A DNA stretch of 64,000 bases, taken from the NCBI RefSeq assembly GCF_041296385.1, contig NC_091014.1, positions 9,523,578 through 9,587,577 on the forward strand. Direction: 5' to 3'. The notes under the pieces are model-generated. The model made no database searches. It was not told the DNA's origin and saw only the letters and a program-made list of their open reading frames with translations. Both the position numbers and the translations under genes were made by a program. Below, in pieces: positions 1 through 12,353 of the stretch. Position 1 is the first letter of the stretch; each line of letters opens with the position of its first letter. The DNA comes from Aphelocoma coerulescens (lineage: Eukaryota; Chordata; Aves; Passeriformes; Corvidae).

Positions 1-3000
1 CTAGCACTTATGGCTCCATTGCCAGTACAGATGTAACATACTCTCTTCACTTATATTTGGCATTTTCTCTACTAAAACTTTCAAGGACTTTTGTATTCCA
101 CAATGAAAACTCATGTTCGAGTAATTATCCATGCTGACCTCTAAGTCACTCAATATTTCTCTCATTCCTTAGAATTCCCAATCCTGAAGAATGACTTACA
201 TTCCTTGTTCATAATTATGTTCTTTCCACTTGGTAATGTTGAAATACACATCATTTTCCCACAGTGTGTTTACCAAGAAACAGTTCATTCTGCATATGTG
301 ACATAGTAATTTTGCTGCTACTGATTCTCTTGATCTTTGTGTCATTAGAAAAATTTAAAATAATATATTTACACTGTCTTTTCTCAAGTGATTAATTAAA
401 AAGGCCAAATAGTATGTATTCAAGAATTAAAATATGCAGGCTGACATAAAAATTATTACTTTATGACAGTAATATTTAATTTTAAAAATACGTAGTTTGT
501 GTTAACATTTTAAATGTGTAATACTGCCTATCAGTTATCAACATGTAGCTTCATACATGTTTCTTATTTTTTGCTATATATTTATCACTATCAGATCTTC
601 CTTTTTTCTATCATAATTATTAGTTAATTAACTGATGCTCTCAGCTTCCTTCCACGTCTGTTGTAGCTAGCAGAGCTTTCTTCCGCAGCAGAAATTTTGA
701 CATTTTTTGCACTTTAGGAATTCACAATTATCAGTCACATTTAATTACTTTCTCCCAATAGACTTTGCTCATAATTGTTATCATGTTCATGAAGCTAGCT
801 TATGAAATTTAAATGAACTGTAAATATGGTGGCGGTTGGGATGCTTCAGATGCAATTGACTCCTCATATCTTGTACTCTACCAGTTGTTAATTTTTGCCC
901 AGAGATTAATGTTTCTTTCTATGTGAAGACAATATATATTTGCTGTTACACTTTTTTCAGGTTAAATTTTACAATTTTATAAACTGCAAAAGTATTGAGG
1001 GGCTCCTTGCATTTGACTTCCAACATATGTCAGTAAGAGTTGAAATCCCTGACATTAATACATCTTCTTCAACTACACATGATATATTGGTCTTTAAGAA
1101 GTTGGTCATCCCATTCTTTAGTGTGATTTGGTAACCTGCAGCCACACATTTACTGCTTTATTCATTACCACAGCAGCTCCTAATTGCTAAAGTTTATTTG
1201 TTTCATAAAGCTGATAAGTTAGAAACAGTTAAAATTATTTTTAACATATTGCATCTTCCCCTTCCTTTTTTCCCCACTGATTTTCCTATATAGGTTATAA
1301 GCATGAATGGAAAGACTCCAGTAATGTGAATTTTATAGCATAATTTCATTAAGGAATGAGTGAGATATTACCACCCAAATTCAGTAATTTTGAAGTAGGT
1401 CAAACTCATCTCAGACATGAGGAATTCCATTTTCACTTGTTTATTACCTAGACAGAAATTAAATGGTTTCTCCTTTATGCCCATCTGAGGGTTGGTGGTG
1501 GAGGATCCTTATTTCATGGTTTAGTTCTAGGTGTATAGGTGTATATGTATATTTTTTCACCTCTTCTCTTTCTTCTTATGTTTATCCCTCCTGGATATTT
1601 TAGCCATACCATTCATGGAAGATTAATTCCAGGAAGTTCTAACAAGGGTACATCCTTCTTTTGCTGTACAAGGAGGTTATAACTTCTTCTGACCCTTGAC
1701 TGCTTCTGCTCATGACATGAGATGAATCTCTGGGAAATGCTTTAATGTTTTTGTCCTTCAATCCCCTTGGAGGTCTCCAGAGTCTTTTGCAATTAGTCAT
1801 ATATCGTGCTGTAAGTTGTAGCCATGATCATGTTTTTAGGACCACTTTAAGCTGCAAGACTTTTTCCTGGCTACCTCCAAAGCAAACTGGAATAATTCCA
1901 GTCTTGTGATTGCATCTTCTGTCTTGGCTCCAAGGGAAAGCACAATATCTTTCTGTTGGCCTGCTCATCACAGTGTGCTTATTATGTTCTTTGTAGGACA
2001 AAATACCAGTGTCGGGTGTTTTCTTTCCTTGGGTCATTGAAGACTTTTCTGTGTCCTTTATAAACAGCTTCATGCCTGTTTGTAACCCCCAAATTCCAGC
2101 AGCAGAGGAGGTCTACAAAGTTCTATCTTCAAGGTAAAATATAGTGCATTCTTTGATGGTGTGTTTTAGTGAGGTCCAGGGACACAAGTTTAACTGTGAA
2201 AAAGTAACTTCTAATTGAGCAATGCCCATTCTGAGCAATGCGTGAGGTGAGTTCTGTGCTAAAAATAAAACGTGACAGGAAATCCAGACATTAGTATATG
2301 TGAGTACAATTCAGATAAAATGGGTTATACTCAAGACTGAAAAGCACATACATGAGTAAACAGTACTTGAAGGATCAAATTAAGATAATATTGCTTCTTC
2401 AGCTTTAAATTCTGTATTCCCTTGTTTAATAATACTAGTGGTACAAAACTGTAGATTTTACATTGTTATTAAAAATTAAAAGTAGTTATTAAAAGTGGTT
2501 GTCATAGTTAGTATAGCTTTAATCAGGATCACACTTCGCAATTTTCCTCTAGAATCATTCATTACTTCTGGGGAGGGGGTCAAAACTATAAAAAGTACTA
2601 ACCACCTTGAGATCATTAAAACAAAAAAAAGGAGAAAGAAATTAAATATTTTCACACATGAACAATTCTCTGTAGACTTCAAAACTCCCTTTCACCATAT
2701 AGAGTCTCTAAGGCCTAGCATTTCATATCCTTTTCTTTCATTTTTGTATGGCTAAAACAGTGCATTGCACTAGAGAATACCCAGTGATTTATCATTGCTG
2801 GTTTAATCAGGGAACTGCTCTTTCAGATAAACTGTTTGCCTGAAATGTTGTCCCTGATGTACTGTTTAGTTAGATTGGAAAAACAGTGGCAGATTCTGTT
2901 GCTCTTTTCAGGTTATAAACCTGATAATTTTCCTTTTCTTTGTAAGTTCTTTCTAAATAAATTTTTGTGTCTGCTTCTTACATTATTATCCAATCTTGTC

Positions 3001-4025
3001 CTAGAAGGTGGCTTAATTAGCTAACAAGCTGAATAGATGCCTAAACACTCAACTATTAAATGTTATTCTAACAATGTCAAATTTTTATAGTAAATTCCAG
3101 AATGCTCTGTAAAAGTAGGCTTTTCATGACCAGTCTTGCCTGAAAATGCAGGGGGTGAAAAAGAAGGTGAAACTTAAGGGTACAATTTTTTAAAACTTTC
3201 ATTTTGTTCTGTAGATATGTAAATATCAATGGGGGCATAATTTTTCCTGTCTTAGTGCATGCCCTGTAATCTTCTTAGCCAACTACTGACTATATAAAGT
3301 CAACAGAATACAAACTTTGGTTTATGTTGTTTTTCAATATGTCCAAATCTGATCTGCTGATACACACTCACTAAAGTCTTACACTGAACATAGTCCTGAT
3401 TTGCCTTTACCTCAAATCCATACCAAGTGGGTTAAACTTCCCATACAGTCTTATTTCTGTAAGATTCAAAATCCCTTATGAACAATAAGTTTCTGCTTTT
3501 AGTGCTGTAAGTGCTTACAAAAATTTCAGTTAAATGGCTAAGTAAGCATTGGCCCTAAAATGGCTGGTGAGTTAAATGGTGTGAGGGAGAGTTTTGAGAA
3601 TTTCCCTTACTGCTTGTGAGCTGCATCTTGGTTCTGAAGGCTGGCTCAGTAACAAGAATATTGATGTGATCCTCCAGGTAATGAAGCTCTAAAGCCAAAT
3701 TTTTAGCTACTGAAGTCTGAGAAACAACTCATGAAGTCAAATAAACCCAGCTGACTGCCAGTTGCACACCCATATTCTTGTTTTCAATGGGACTGACTTT
3801 GTTGTTAGAATTTAAATCAGTCCTTCTTTTCTAGCTCAGCTTTTAAAGATTTCTTTCAAATTGGTGCAAACCCCTTCTGCAGATATTTTTCTTAAGTTTT
3901 AACTCTTAACTAAATTGGTTTAGTTGGAGTCAGTAAATTAGAAAATTAAATTGCTTAAAGGAATAAGAAACTCTTTTAAATATATTTTCATATGGAATTT
4001 CCTGTAAAGTTGGGCATTAAGCTAT
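1..4025. other. AT-rich non-coding stretch, nothing recognised
   Basis: About 4 kb of AT-rich DNA without a recognisable gene, repeat family or RNA. Open frames reach only 86 codons, lie on both strands and overlap each other (for example around 2,480-2,750). Their translations are rich in F, L, I, S and K, as expected for random AT-rich DNA. No CpG-rich patch is visible. It is best read as intron or intergenic sequence. Confidence 0.6.
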
Positions 4026-4252
4026 TATAGACCATCCAAAGGAGGGTCATGAGGACAGTGAAGGGTGTGGAGGGGAAGCTTTAGGAAGAGCACCTGAGAT
4101 CACTTGGTTTGTTCAGCCTGGAGGAGATGAGCAGAGACCTCCTGGTGATCTTCAATATCCCCATGAGGGAAAGTGGAGGGACAGGGTGAGGAGTTGGACT
4201 TGATGATCCTGATGGGTCCCATCCAACTCAGCTTATTCTGTGATTCTATGAA
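4026..4252 (+). mobile_element. CR1 LINE 3' tail, plus orientation, internally deleted
   Basis: This is the 3' part of an avian CR1 non-LTR retrotransposon. Recognisable blocks in order are a start like CATCCAAAGGAGGGTCATGA, GTTCAGCCTGGAGGAGATGA, then TTGGACTTGATGATCCTGATG, then GGGTCCCATCCAACTC, ending in two CR1 terminal octamers (ATTCTGTG, ATTCTATG). No TSD or poly(A) is expected for CR1. In the consensus I recall, a few hundred bases separate the ATGAGGGAAAGTGGAGGGACAG block from the AGTTGGACTTGATGATCC block. Here they are nearly adjacent (about 4,165-4,200), so the copy has lost its middle. The open frame on the opposite strand (4,100-4,291) is a by-product of this repeat, not a gene. 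Dead copy with no reverse transcriptase region. Confidence 0.85.
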
Positions 4253-5568
4253 ATCTAGTTTTAAATGATTCAGCTCTTGCTGAATGAACAACAGCTAAAT
4301 GAGGTGTAACTTTGTGGCACCTAGACTTAGTCACACATGTGAATGATTTAGAATCATGATGAAAAACACTTGAATTTACTATTATTTTTGTTTTAGACAG
4401 TCCAAAAAATACAGAAAATATGCATCAAGTCAGAAGCACAAAACACGTGCCAGATCTTTCATGCTGTGTTGAATAGAAAACAAGCACTAATATCAGGCAG
4501 TGTGGCTTTCCCCAAACCCCCAGTAGCATGTCTGCCACCCAAATTGAAAAAATGTGTGTGGTGATATCATTTTAGACAGCAATGCTTTGTCTGTAAAGCA
4601 CTACTGCCTGGGAATTAATTTCAATAATACAAATAGGAGTTATAATAATAGTAAATTAAGGAGGGATTTTACTTTTACTAGGAAAGTGTCTAAGAGATGC
4701 TTAAGTCTCCTGTGTCATCTCCTTCATTAACGTTCAGTGAAATAGTTTTCTTGAATATAAATTACTCTTATCAGCAAATTAAGCTGTTACTAAAGAATGG
4801 CAAAGGTGCACAGAAAGGAAAGGAACATAAAGCCAAGCAAACAAGAGTTTGGTCATCTACTCTAATAAGAGGTGGTTGAAATTGGTCTTAAGTAAAATTA
4901 GTTTGATGGAGTCACAGCTTTATAAATGGGTCAAAAAACATAGTCTGAATTATGTGGGAGGATGTTACACTGAAATTCTGCATGGAAATTAAGGTAGGAA
5001 AATTCTTTGCAGGACTAAGATCAGATAGATAATCTAAACAGAATTACACTAAATCTGTAAACAGTGATAGACAGAAGTTACCAGCAGCATATTTTGTAAG
5101 CACATTGATTATTATAAGATTTCAGTATCAAACACAAGAGGAAACATATTTTTCTTAACATAGTGTTCTCTGAAAGCCTAAGTATCCTACTATTACCTAT
5201 CGAATGAACCTTAGACACTAGAGTGAAAATAATTAGGAAACTTCTTTTCTTCTCTGGGCTTTGGGTTTTCATTTCAGTATCTTTGTTCCCATTGACACTG
5301 CACTGAGGAATGTAGTGAGACCTCAATGAGCTATGAATCTGGTGCACCAATTCTAATACCCTTGCAAGCATATTCTTTGCATTAACCTCCATAATCCCCT
5401 CTGAATAGGTTTTTTTTAGTCTTTGCCTCCTACACATTCCCTATCTGTTCCAGCAGCACCAGAAATACATCACTTGTCAAAGTGATCTGTCAGAGTAATG
5501 GTAATGTAATCATGGACTAATAATTGTAGATTGATACAAGTAACACTGTTTACTAGAAGTCTTCATTC
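4253..5568. other. AT-rich non-coding stretch, nothing recognised
   Basis: No gene or repeat family is recognised. The longest open frame here is 119 codons on the minus strand (5,078-5,437). It has no visible domain, no signal peptide, and no splice-site pair supporting it, and its residue composition is unremarkable. I treat it as chance. Confidence 0.5.
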
Positions 5569-5610
5569 AAAAAAAAAAAAAAAAAAGAAAAAAAAAGAAA
5601 GAAAAAAAGA
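5569..5610 (+). repeat. A-rich tract (A18 then interrupted GAAA)
   Basis: A run of 18 A followed by A stretches broken by single G residues over about 42 bp. No retroelement body is visible directly upstream, so this is more likely a simple repeat than a retroposon tail. Confidence 0.9.
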
Positions 5611-8600
5611 GTAGTTAGTTAATATGATACAAATGGGTGATGATAAGTTCCTTCCTATCCTACATACACTTCTGCTCCTTGTCAGAGAAAATACTTTCCA
5701 CAAGCTGCTTCACCTGGCCTTGCTGGCATCTCACTCACTTTCCTGGAGGATGTGTGGGAGTTGCTGTCCTGTTTTCTGCTGAGAAGCTCAATACAGTTAT
5801 TGAATTGGATCTCCATGGACAAGACTGCTAATCATCGTGTGCCTTAGAGTTGTGCATCAACATGAAAAAATAATTCCAAAATATACCAAGAAGAATGATT
5901 AAATGTACTTGTAATATTGTTGGTTTTCTCTTCTGCTCATGTGTACTGTTATTCAAATGCTGAGGGGCACTGGATGACTCAGACTCCAGGGAAGTATGCA
6001 TGAGTTTCACTCCTACTCTTTAAGGCAGCAAAGTAAAATTGATCTTGTTGTCTTGTGCTGTCATTTCTCTCACTTCCTATTTCTCTTTCTCACTCATTTA
6101 ATTTCCTCCTGCTTCTTTCTGCTTGATATGGCATGACTGACTGGGAAGTGTACATGAAGAGTGGACATTAGGTGCTGAATGTCCAGTGCATAGATTGCTG
6201 CATGTCAGTGAATATAATTCACTTCTGGATGTGGAAAAGATCTTCACACAACAGAAATACTATAGCAGGCATACTTTTAAATAGATTTGTCATGTTGATA
6301 AAAAACATTAAAATATACCCAAACTATATTTCAACAAGAAAAACATATGGTTTTATAGTCTCAATGTAATACTGAAATACAACTTCTTGCTTTTATTGTG
6401 ACTCAGTTCAGCTCTGCAATTCCTGCTAATGTTGTGTAGTTATGTGTTAATTTTTAGTGTGCTTCCAGCTGTAATCACTCTCATATAAAAAGTCAACTGC
6501 TACAAAGCTGGCATGCTTCTGCTGTTAGTATTATGAATCCTAACACACTCCACATGGGCTACTCTCATGCCATTGTCAAATATTTGTTCACATCAGAGCT
6601 GTGTGTTTAATCATTTTTCCAGTACATCCATAAAGCTTGAAAAGGAATCCTTCTGCAATGTAGTGTGAGTTGTTCATTACTATCACCAAAACAAACAACT
6701 TTTGGCTCAGATTCTCTACTTGTACCAAAAAAAAAAAAAATCTGAGACAACAAGGAAACTCATTTGAGTATATTTAACAAAAGAAAAATAGTTGGTGGAC
6801 TTACACAGAACTCACAAAATAACAATACTTTCAAGTTACAAAATAACTCATATTCACAACATTTCCCTATGCTTATGGAAGAACATAGGTTCAACATCCT
6901 GCTCTGCTTCAGGAATTTTAAATCTAAATATGAGAATGTTCTCAATCGTCCTGTTTTATATCTGAGATTGAACTATTTTAGGCCTTTTTCTGTTTAAATT
7001 ACTTCATTTTGTGTAAGCTACTTGGATATTCTCTAAATCAGAGACTGTATATCACATCGCTAGGATAAGTACCCTAAATACAGTGCAGCAGATGAATAAT
7101 CTCACCGTCCTGTTTTGTGCTTCAGTGAACATCTGAATGTTCTGTATGGATGAACAGCTTAAAAGTGTTACCCAACACAGAGTCTTGAGAGTTAAGAGTT
7201 CAAATGACTGCTCTTACACAGATATTAATTTTGTAATTCATATTTTTGCAGCCTATTTCTGCACTTTAGCACCAACTCCTCTTATTGAGAAGGTATTCAG
7301 ATTGTGCATGAATCAGCTGACTTTGGTGACCACCTGAAATATAGGAAACCAGTTTTCCTCTCTATATTTCAATTTTGAAGAAATGTCAGCAGAAAGAGCT
7401 GAAACTGAGTTTTTGCCTCCAGTATAGAACCCATAACTCAGCCCTATGTACATTCTCTTTTTTCCCTCATATGGTTACAAAGTTGTACAGCAGTGTCATG
7501 GAGAACAGACAACACACAGTCTCCATTCTTGCTCATGAATCCTCCTATGAAATCCTTGAAACAAATATAGAATGATTTCTTTTTTTCAAATTTACAGACA
7601 CAACTTTGAAAGTTTATACTCTGTTCCTCCACAATTTCACTGCAGAAATCCATGTGGACTTAATCTAATCTGCCCATGGGGACGAAGGGGATGATACAGT
7701 TTACTTTACTTCTTTTTTTTATAGGTCCTCATAAAAGTAAGCACTGTGTCAAATGTTTGAAAACTTGGGGATCCAATCCTGTTGTAACCTATATTGGTGC
7801 AGATTTGGAACCACTTTGCTAGAGTTTCAATGACAGAACTGTGCCTATAAATTTCTCCAAGTGCCTGAAAAAGTATGTTGCCTAAGAAAGAAAAATACAG
7901 TCTAGTCAACTAATCCTTCACTGTTGTCTCTGCTAAAAGAATTCTTTGTTTGCCTATGTTATAGTAATAATTTAGGAAATATGCAGAAACATTCTTAGAC
8001 AGTTGAATGTGACAGCCTCTATTTTCAAGCTCTTAGAATATTTCCTGGGATTATTTTGGAAGGTGTCAATAGTCCACTCAGAGAATTTCCAGGCATGTTC
8101 AGAAGCTGGAACTTCTTGTGTACTCATTTCAATAGTTTTCATAGAGCCAGCCTATTTAGAGGGGGAGACATGGATGAACACAGATAGAAGCTTTACTGGA
8201 TCACTCGACCTCTGGGTAAAAAAAGATTCCAGACTGTGTTTAACTTAATAACTAAATTGATATGCTATGGTCATATTCTACATTCAGAAGTCAGTTAAAA
8301 ATTTCCCTTTCTTCATTGTCAGATCATTTAAAAAGGAAAAAAAAAAACAAAAGTAACCCCCAAAAGTTTGGCATGTATCATGTATTTTCTAACGAAAAAT
8401 TATTGGAGGTTTTATAACTGTATGGCATGAAAGACTTCTTTATGTCTACACAAAAAAGCAGGGTCCATCCATTTGCAAAGCAATTTACATTACAGCACAT
8501 CTTAATGTCAGCCAGTGCTGCTGCCTGAGAGTCTTGTGACTTCCACAGGCATCACACTGGTGTCTGAAAACAGAACAAACCCTCTCACAGTGATCTTATG

Positions 8601-10408
8601 GAAGAATCTCTGTAAATGTGCATTATAATATCTGAAGGATAATAGTTCCTTGTCTTATCATTGTATGAGATAGGTTTAAGAGAAATATGTATGAATGTGT
8701 TTAATTTATTCTAGTTTGCCACCTTCTGTTGGGTTTCCTTACAGCCTTCCACTGATAAGGCAATAGGGGGAAGTGAAAGGAAAGCCACTGACAGAAGTGT
8801 TAGCAGAAGCACTTCTGTAATGCTTAAGTCCTACAAAAACACATGAACAGCACATAATTCCATTATCCATTCACCGGTTCCCTTTAACACTGTACAATCA
8901 GAGAAAAAGTTTTAAGTTTGTGTTAAAAGAACAACTTTGCTTTTGTCGACCAGAAGGAGAAGTTGATGTATTTTTAGGGATAAAGTTGCATTTTGATTCT
9001 TGCAAGATGAGTATAAAATACCTGTATGGACATTAAATGTCTGATTTACAGGGTTAGAAAGGAAAGAGAACTCATGATCTATTGCAAGAGTCTTTTCCTG
9101 TTCAGGGAAGGGGTGCCTCTGCACTCCCAGGACATCAGCAATCTTCAATGCTGCCTGGTTATTCCACCTGTTCTCACACAAATTCTGTAGCTATGGGAAT
9201 ACATCATCTTGTGTTTTCAAGGCTCTGCCATTTTGGCCTTGGCTGAAGGTACAGATACCTTTTATAGAGAAGGTAGGGCTTTTATATATGATTTTTTTCT
9301 GATACTGGTCATGCTACAGCTAAATTTAAAAATTGGAGAAGGGGTAAGATCATAGTGATCTTTTTGAAACATAATACAGATGCATTTGAAAAATGGCTTT
9401 TAGTCCTTCTCTGAGTATCAAAGCCTAGGACAGCAAAAAAAAAAATCAAACAAATAGCATATATTTGAAATATGTGTATTCAGGATTCATTAAAATGATC
9501 TAAAACTCTGGGTATGCAGTTCCAATTGACTTAATTGGGAGCTTAACCCTAACCTTAAACCCATTCATATTTCATTGCTGTTGTTTTTACATTTAAAGGG
9601 GATCCTACCCAAGCCCTCAACACCCCCCAACCCCCACCAAAAAATAAAATAAAAATTAGATGGACCAAGAAAAAAGCTGTAGTTACAGCACAAAATAATA
9701 GAGTGAAATAACTTTTCCTATTGCAAGATCGACTTTGTTTTTATGCTATTTTTGACAAGGCAATAAATGCTCCTAAGCACTTACTAAAATTAGTAAAATT
9801 GTAAGATTGCACAGGAACATGAAACAATGGTGCTGAGTGATCTTTGCAGTTTTTTGTCTTTCAGGCCTTTATCAACCTCCAGTTTTCCAAGTTGTACTAG
9901 AATGCTAAATATGAACTGAAGAGTTTCCTTTTGTACTTTATTTCAACTTGTCTTTTCATGTAGTACTTAACTTTCCCTAGAAAGCCAAAAAATTCCGGAT
10001 GACAGGCAGAAGACATGGACATTAATATAGATCATTCCTAAGACAACTGATTGGGGTACTTATTTAGCCAGTTCTAGTGAAAGCCACAGCAGTTACAAAT
10101 AGAGATCTATGTTTATACAATAATTTATGGTTCTAATAATGCCACTTATATGAATAACATGTTTCTTATAAACTGGATAATAAACTATATGCTAAGACCA
10201 TAGCAGGCCAATGGCACATTAGTTCCTGCATTTTTAATCAAATGTGACTCTAGGGACTAGGCACTACAATCCTGATTTTACATCCTTTCATGGCTGGGCA
10301 GGGGGTGGGGGAGGGAAATCACCTCAAATCATAAAGGGAAAGTGTAGAGCAATATTGCTTAGCCTGAAAGCTCACTGAATCTTTCATTTCTATGTCTTTG
10401 CATCACAG
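5611..10408. other. AT-rich non-coding stretch
   Basis: About 4.8 kb with scattered open frames of 60-89 codons on both strands and no recognisable domain, RNA gene or repeat family. There are minor A runs near 6,727 and 8,337 and a CCCC/CACC-rich patch near 9,610-9,640. It would fit an intron or the 5' flank of the candidate gene that follows. Confidence 0.5.
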
Positions 10409-10440
10409 GAAGGAGAATATAAAGGAACTGTCATTTGGAA

Positions 10441-12353
10441 ATGAATGACCTTCGCTTTGAAGTAATAAAAGCAAAGTTCCTCAGAATCCTTCCAGATGAA
10501 AGATGCTGTGTAAAGGTAGGATTGCTAGTGGTGGTTTGCAGTTGCAGTGACACTGATTAGTTATGGGATATAGGGAATCTGAGGAGGGATTTAGAATATG
10601 TGAATTAGTGTGGCAAAAGCATTTTTGGATATTATTGCTTTGCAGATCCAAACACATTAAATCTATTCATAAATTCTTTATAAAATCTTTCTGGAAAATA
10701 ATTACTCTGGAATTTATTTATTACTCTATAAGCCTGTGTATATCTGGAAGGAAAAAAAGATGAATCATTTAGAAATGGAACACGTGTTTTGTGAAATTTT
10801 TCATATGGAAACAAAAAAAACAATGTACTCTGTCCCATCTTACTGCTCTGAAGTAGTTGTAATTCCAGTCACAAATCATTCAGCTATAAAGTTTAGTATC
10901 TTTTCTTTACAGATTGTTTACTAAAAAAATATTGCTATAAACTAATTTTCTTATTGTTTCACAAAGCTCATTGAAAAGACTACAATTGAACTGATAAAAC
11001 ATTATCCAGGAAAACCTTGATTCTGATGAAGATTCATTTAAAAGAGGAAGGAGGAAAAAAATACTGTTTTTGTAATATTGCGTTAGAAATTTCTGCATTA
11101 TTCCTTTCATTTTTCTAATTTCAAAACAAATGAGAGAAGTAAGGCCTTGAAAATAGTTCAGTGTATCTCACTGAACAGAAGGTGACACCTAAGTCTGTTG
11201 TAAGTGTATAATCCACAAGGATATGTGCCTTGTTAGGACAAAAAAGTAATATCCATAGGTAAAGGAAACCTGTTTTAAAAGTAAATTTTAAAACAAGTTT
11301 GCTGCAATATCTGCAGATAGCATATTTGTAGCATTTTGTAGCTCTAAACTAAGGCTAGAAAAATGTGACTGTAGTGCATATTGCCTCTAGAAATTTCTTG
11401 CCTGACCTCCTAATATAATTTCATTGTAGTTCACGGGATCTCAGAGCTTGTGCGACAGAGAGTACTTCAGAAACAGTCAAAAATTAACATGTTTTTTTCT
11501 TAAAAAAATGGAAAATGTGTTTTGTACCTTTTTCTGACTTCTTATTGAAAACTAAATTTTTTATTCTTTTTTAGTTGGTTGCTGACTATGTAAGAATCCT
11601 TCAGAATTGCCAAACCACAGTGGATAATCTTTCATCCTCTGTCTAAACAGCTTTCTGAGCATATGAGGTTTTTTTAAATCAGGACTGTCTCTCAGAGAAC
11701 CTCATGATTTTACACCAGAACCAACAATGTAATTGTTGTAAAAGTAATTCAGTTGTTACTTGATTAAATTGTTCATTTCTTCCTGGCAAGTAGCTGTTGT
11801 TTAGTTCTGTAGGTTGGTACCTACTGAGCTGTCATGCCCCACAGTGGCATAATTCAGTTAATTTTTATTCCTTTCTATCTAGATACCTGCTGTTCTTTCC
11901 CAGCTTCTCTTTTCTGCTTCATTACCCAAGCAACACTATGAAATCTGTGTAGAGACAATAAAGTCAATTGGTCAGAAAATAGCTCTTGGTTTCCCTAATG
12001 CTGCAGGTAAGACCAGGGTATTTCTTTCTACAGGATTGTCCAAGTGCCATGCTAGAAGGACAGGAGAGCCCAAAAAGAAAAAAATATATTTTAAAAATTT
12101 AAACTTAAATAAGCTTAACTATTACCTCTTGGCTTCTATTACCTCCTCATTCTTCTTAAACAAAAATATTTCACCCTAGTTCATTCATCACTGTTTCAGA
12201 TATTTTTGCAAGGGTAAATAGCCTCCCTGTAGCTGAGCTAATCATGTCAGCAATGAAGTATATTATTGCATCAATTAGAAGAGATAATTTATGGGAAATG
12301 GAAGTTCAGAAATTGTGAAATTTTCTCTTTCAGCAGGATGCCTTCCACCATAA
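10441..12353 (+). CDS. Possible small multi-exon gene, product unknown
   Basis: The span is built from exon-like blocks; the product is not recognised. Block 1 starts after a CACAG acceptor (exon from 10,409). ATG at 10,441 (G at -3) reads MNDLRFEVIKAK and runs 25 codons to AAG|GTAGG at 10,515. An optional micro-block 11,575-11,589 (LVADY) follows TTTTTTAG and precedes GTAAGA. Block 3, 11,883-12,006, follows a CTATCTAG acceptor and reads IPAVLSQLLFSASLPKQ onward, 41 codons without a stop, ending GCAG|GTAAGA. A tandem CAGCAG acceptor at 12,331-12,336, after TTTTCTCTTT, then gives a short end (GCLPP, stop 12,351-12,353). Phases 0, 0 and 1 agree throughout. If real it encodes roughly 70-80 mostly helical residues. 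Against it: no known family, a TAA in frame upstream of the ATG (fine for a 5' UTR), and small exons that could arise by chance. A non-coding RNA or dead gene is equally possible. Confidence 0.25.

Noticed and set aside
4100..4291. 63-codon minus-strand open frame
   Set aside because: Lies antisense within the CR1 tail.
5078..5437. 119-codon minus-strand open frame
   Set aside because: No domain, no splice-site support, and composition typical of chance frames.
9545..9570. AACCCTAACCTTAAACCC, telomere-like
   Set aside because: Only a single CCCTAA unit, no tandem array, so not an interstitial telomere repeat.
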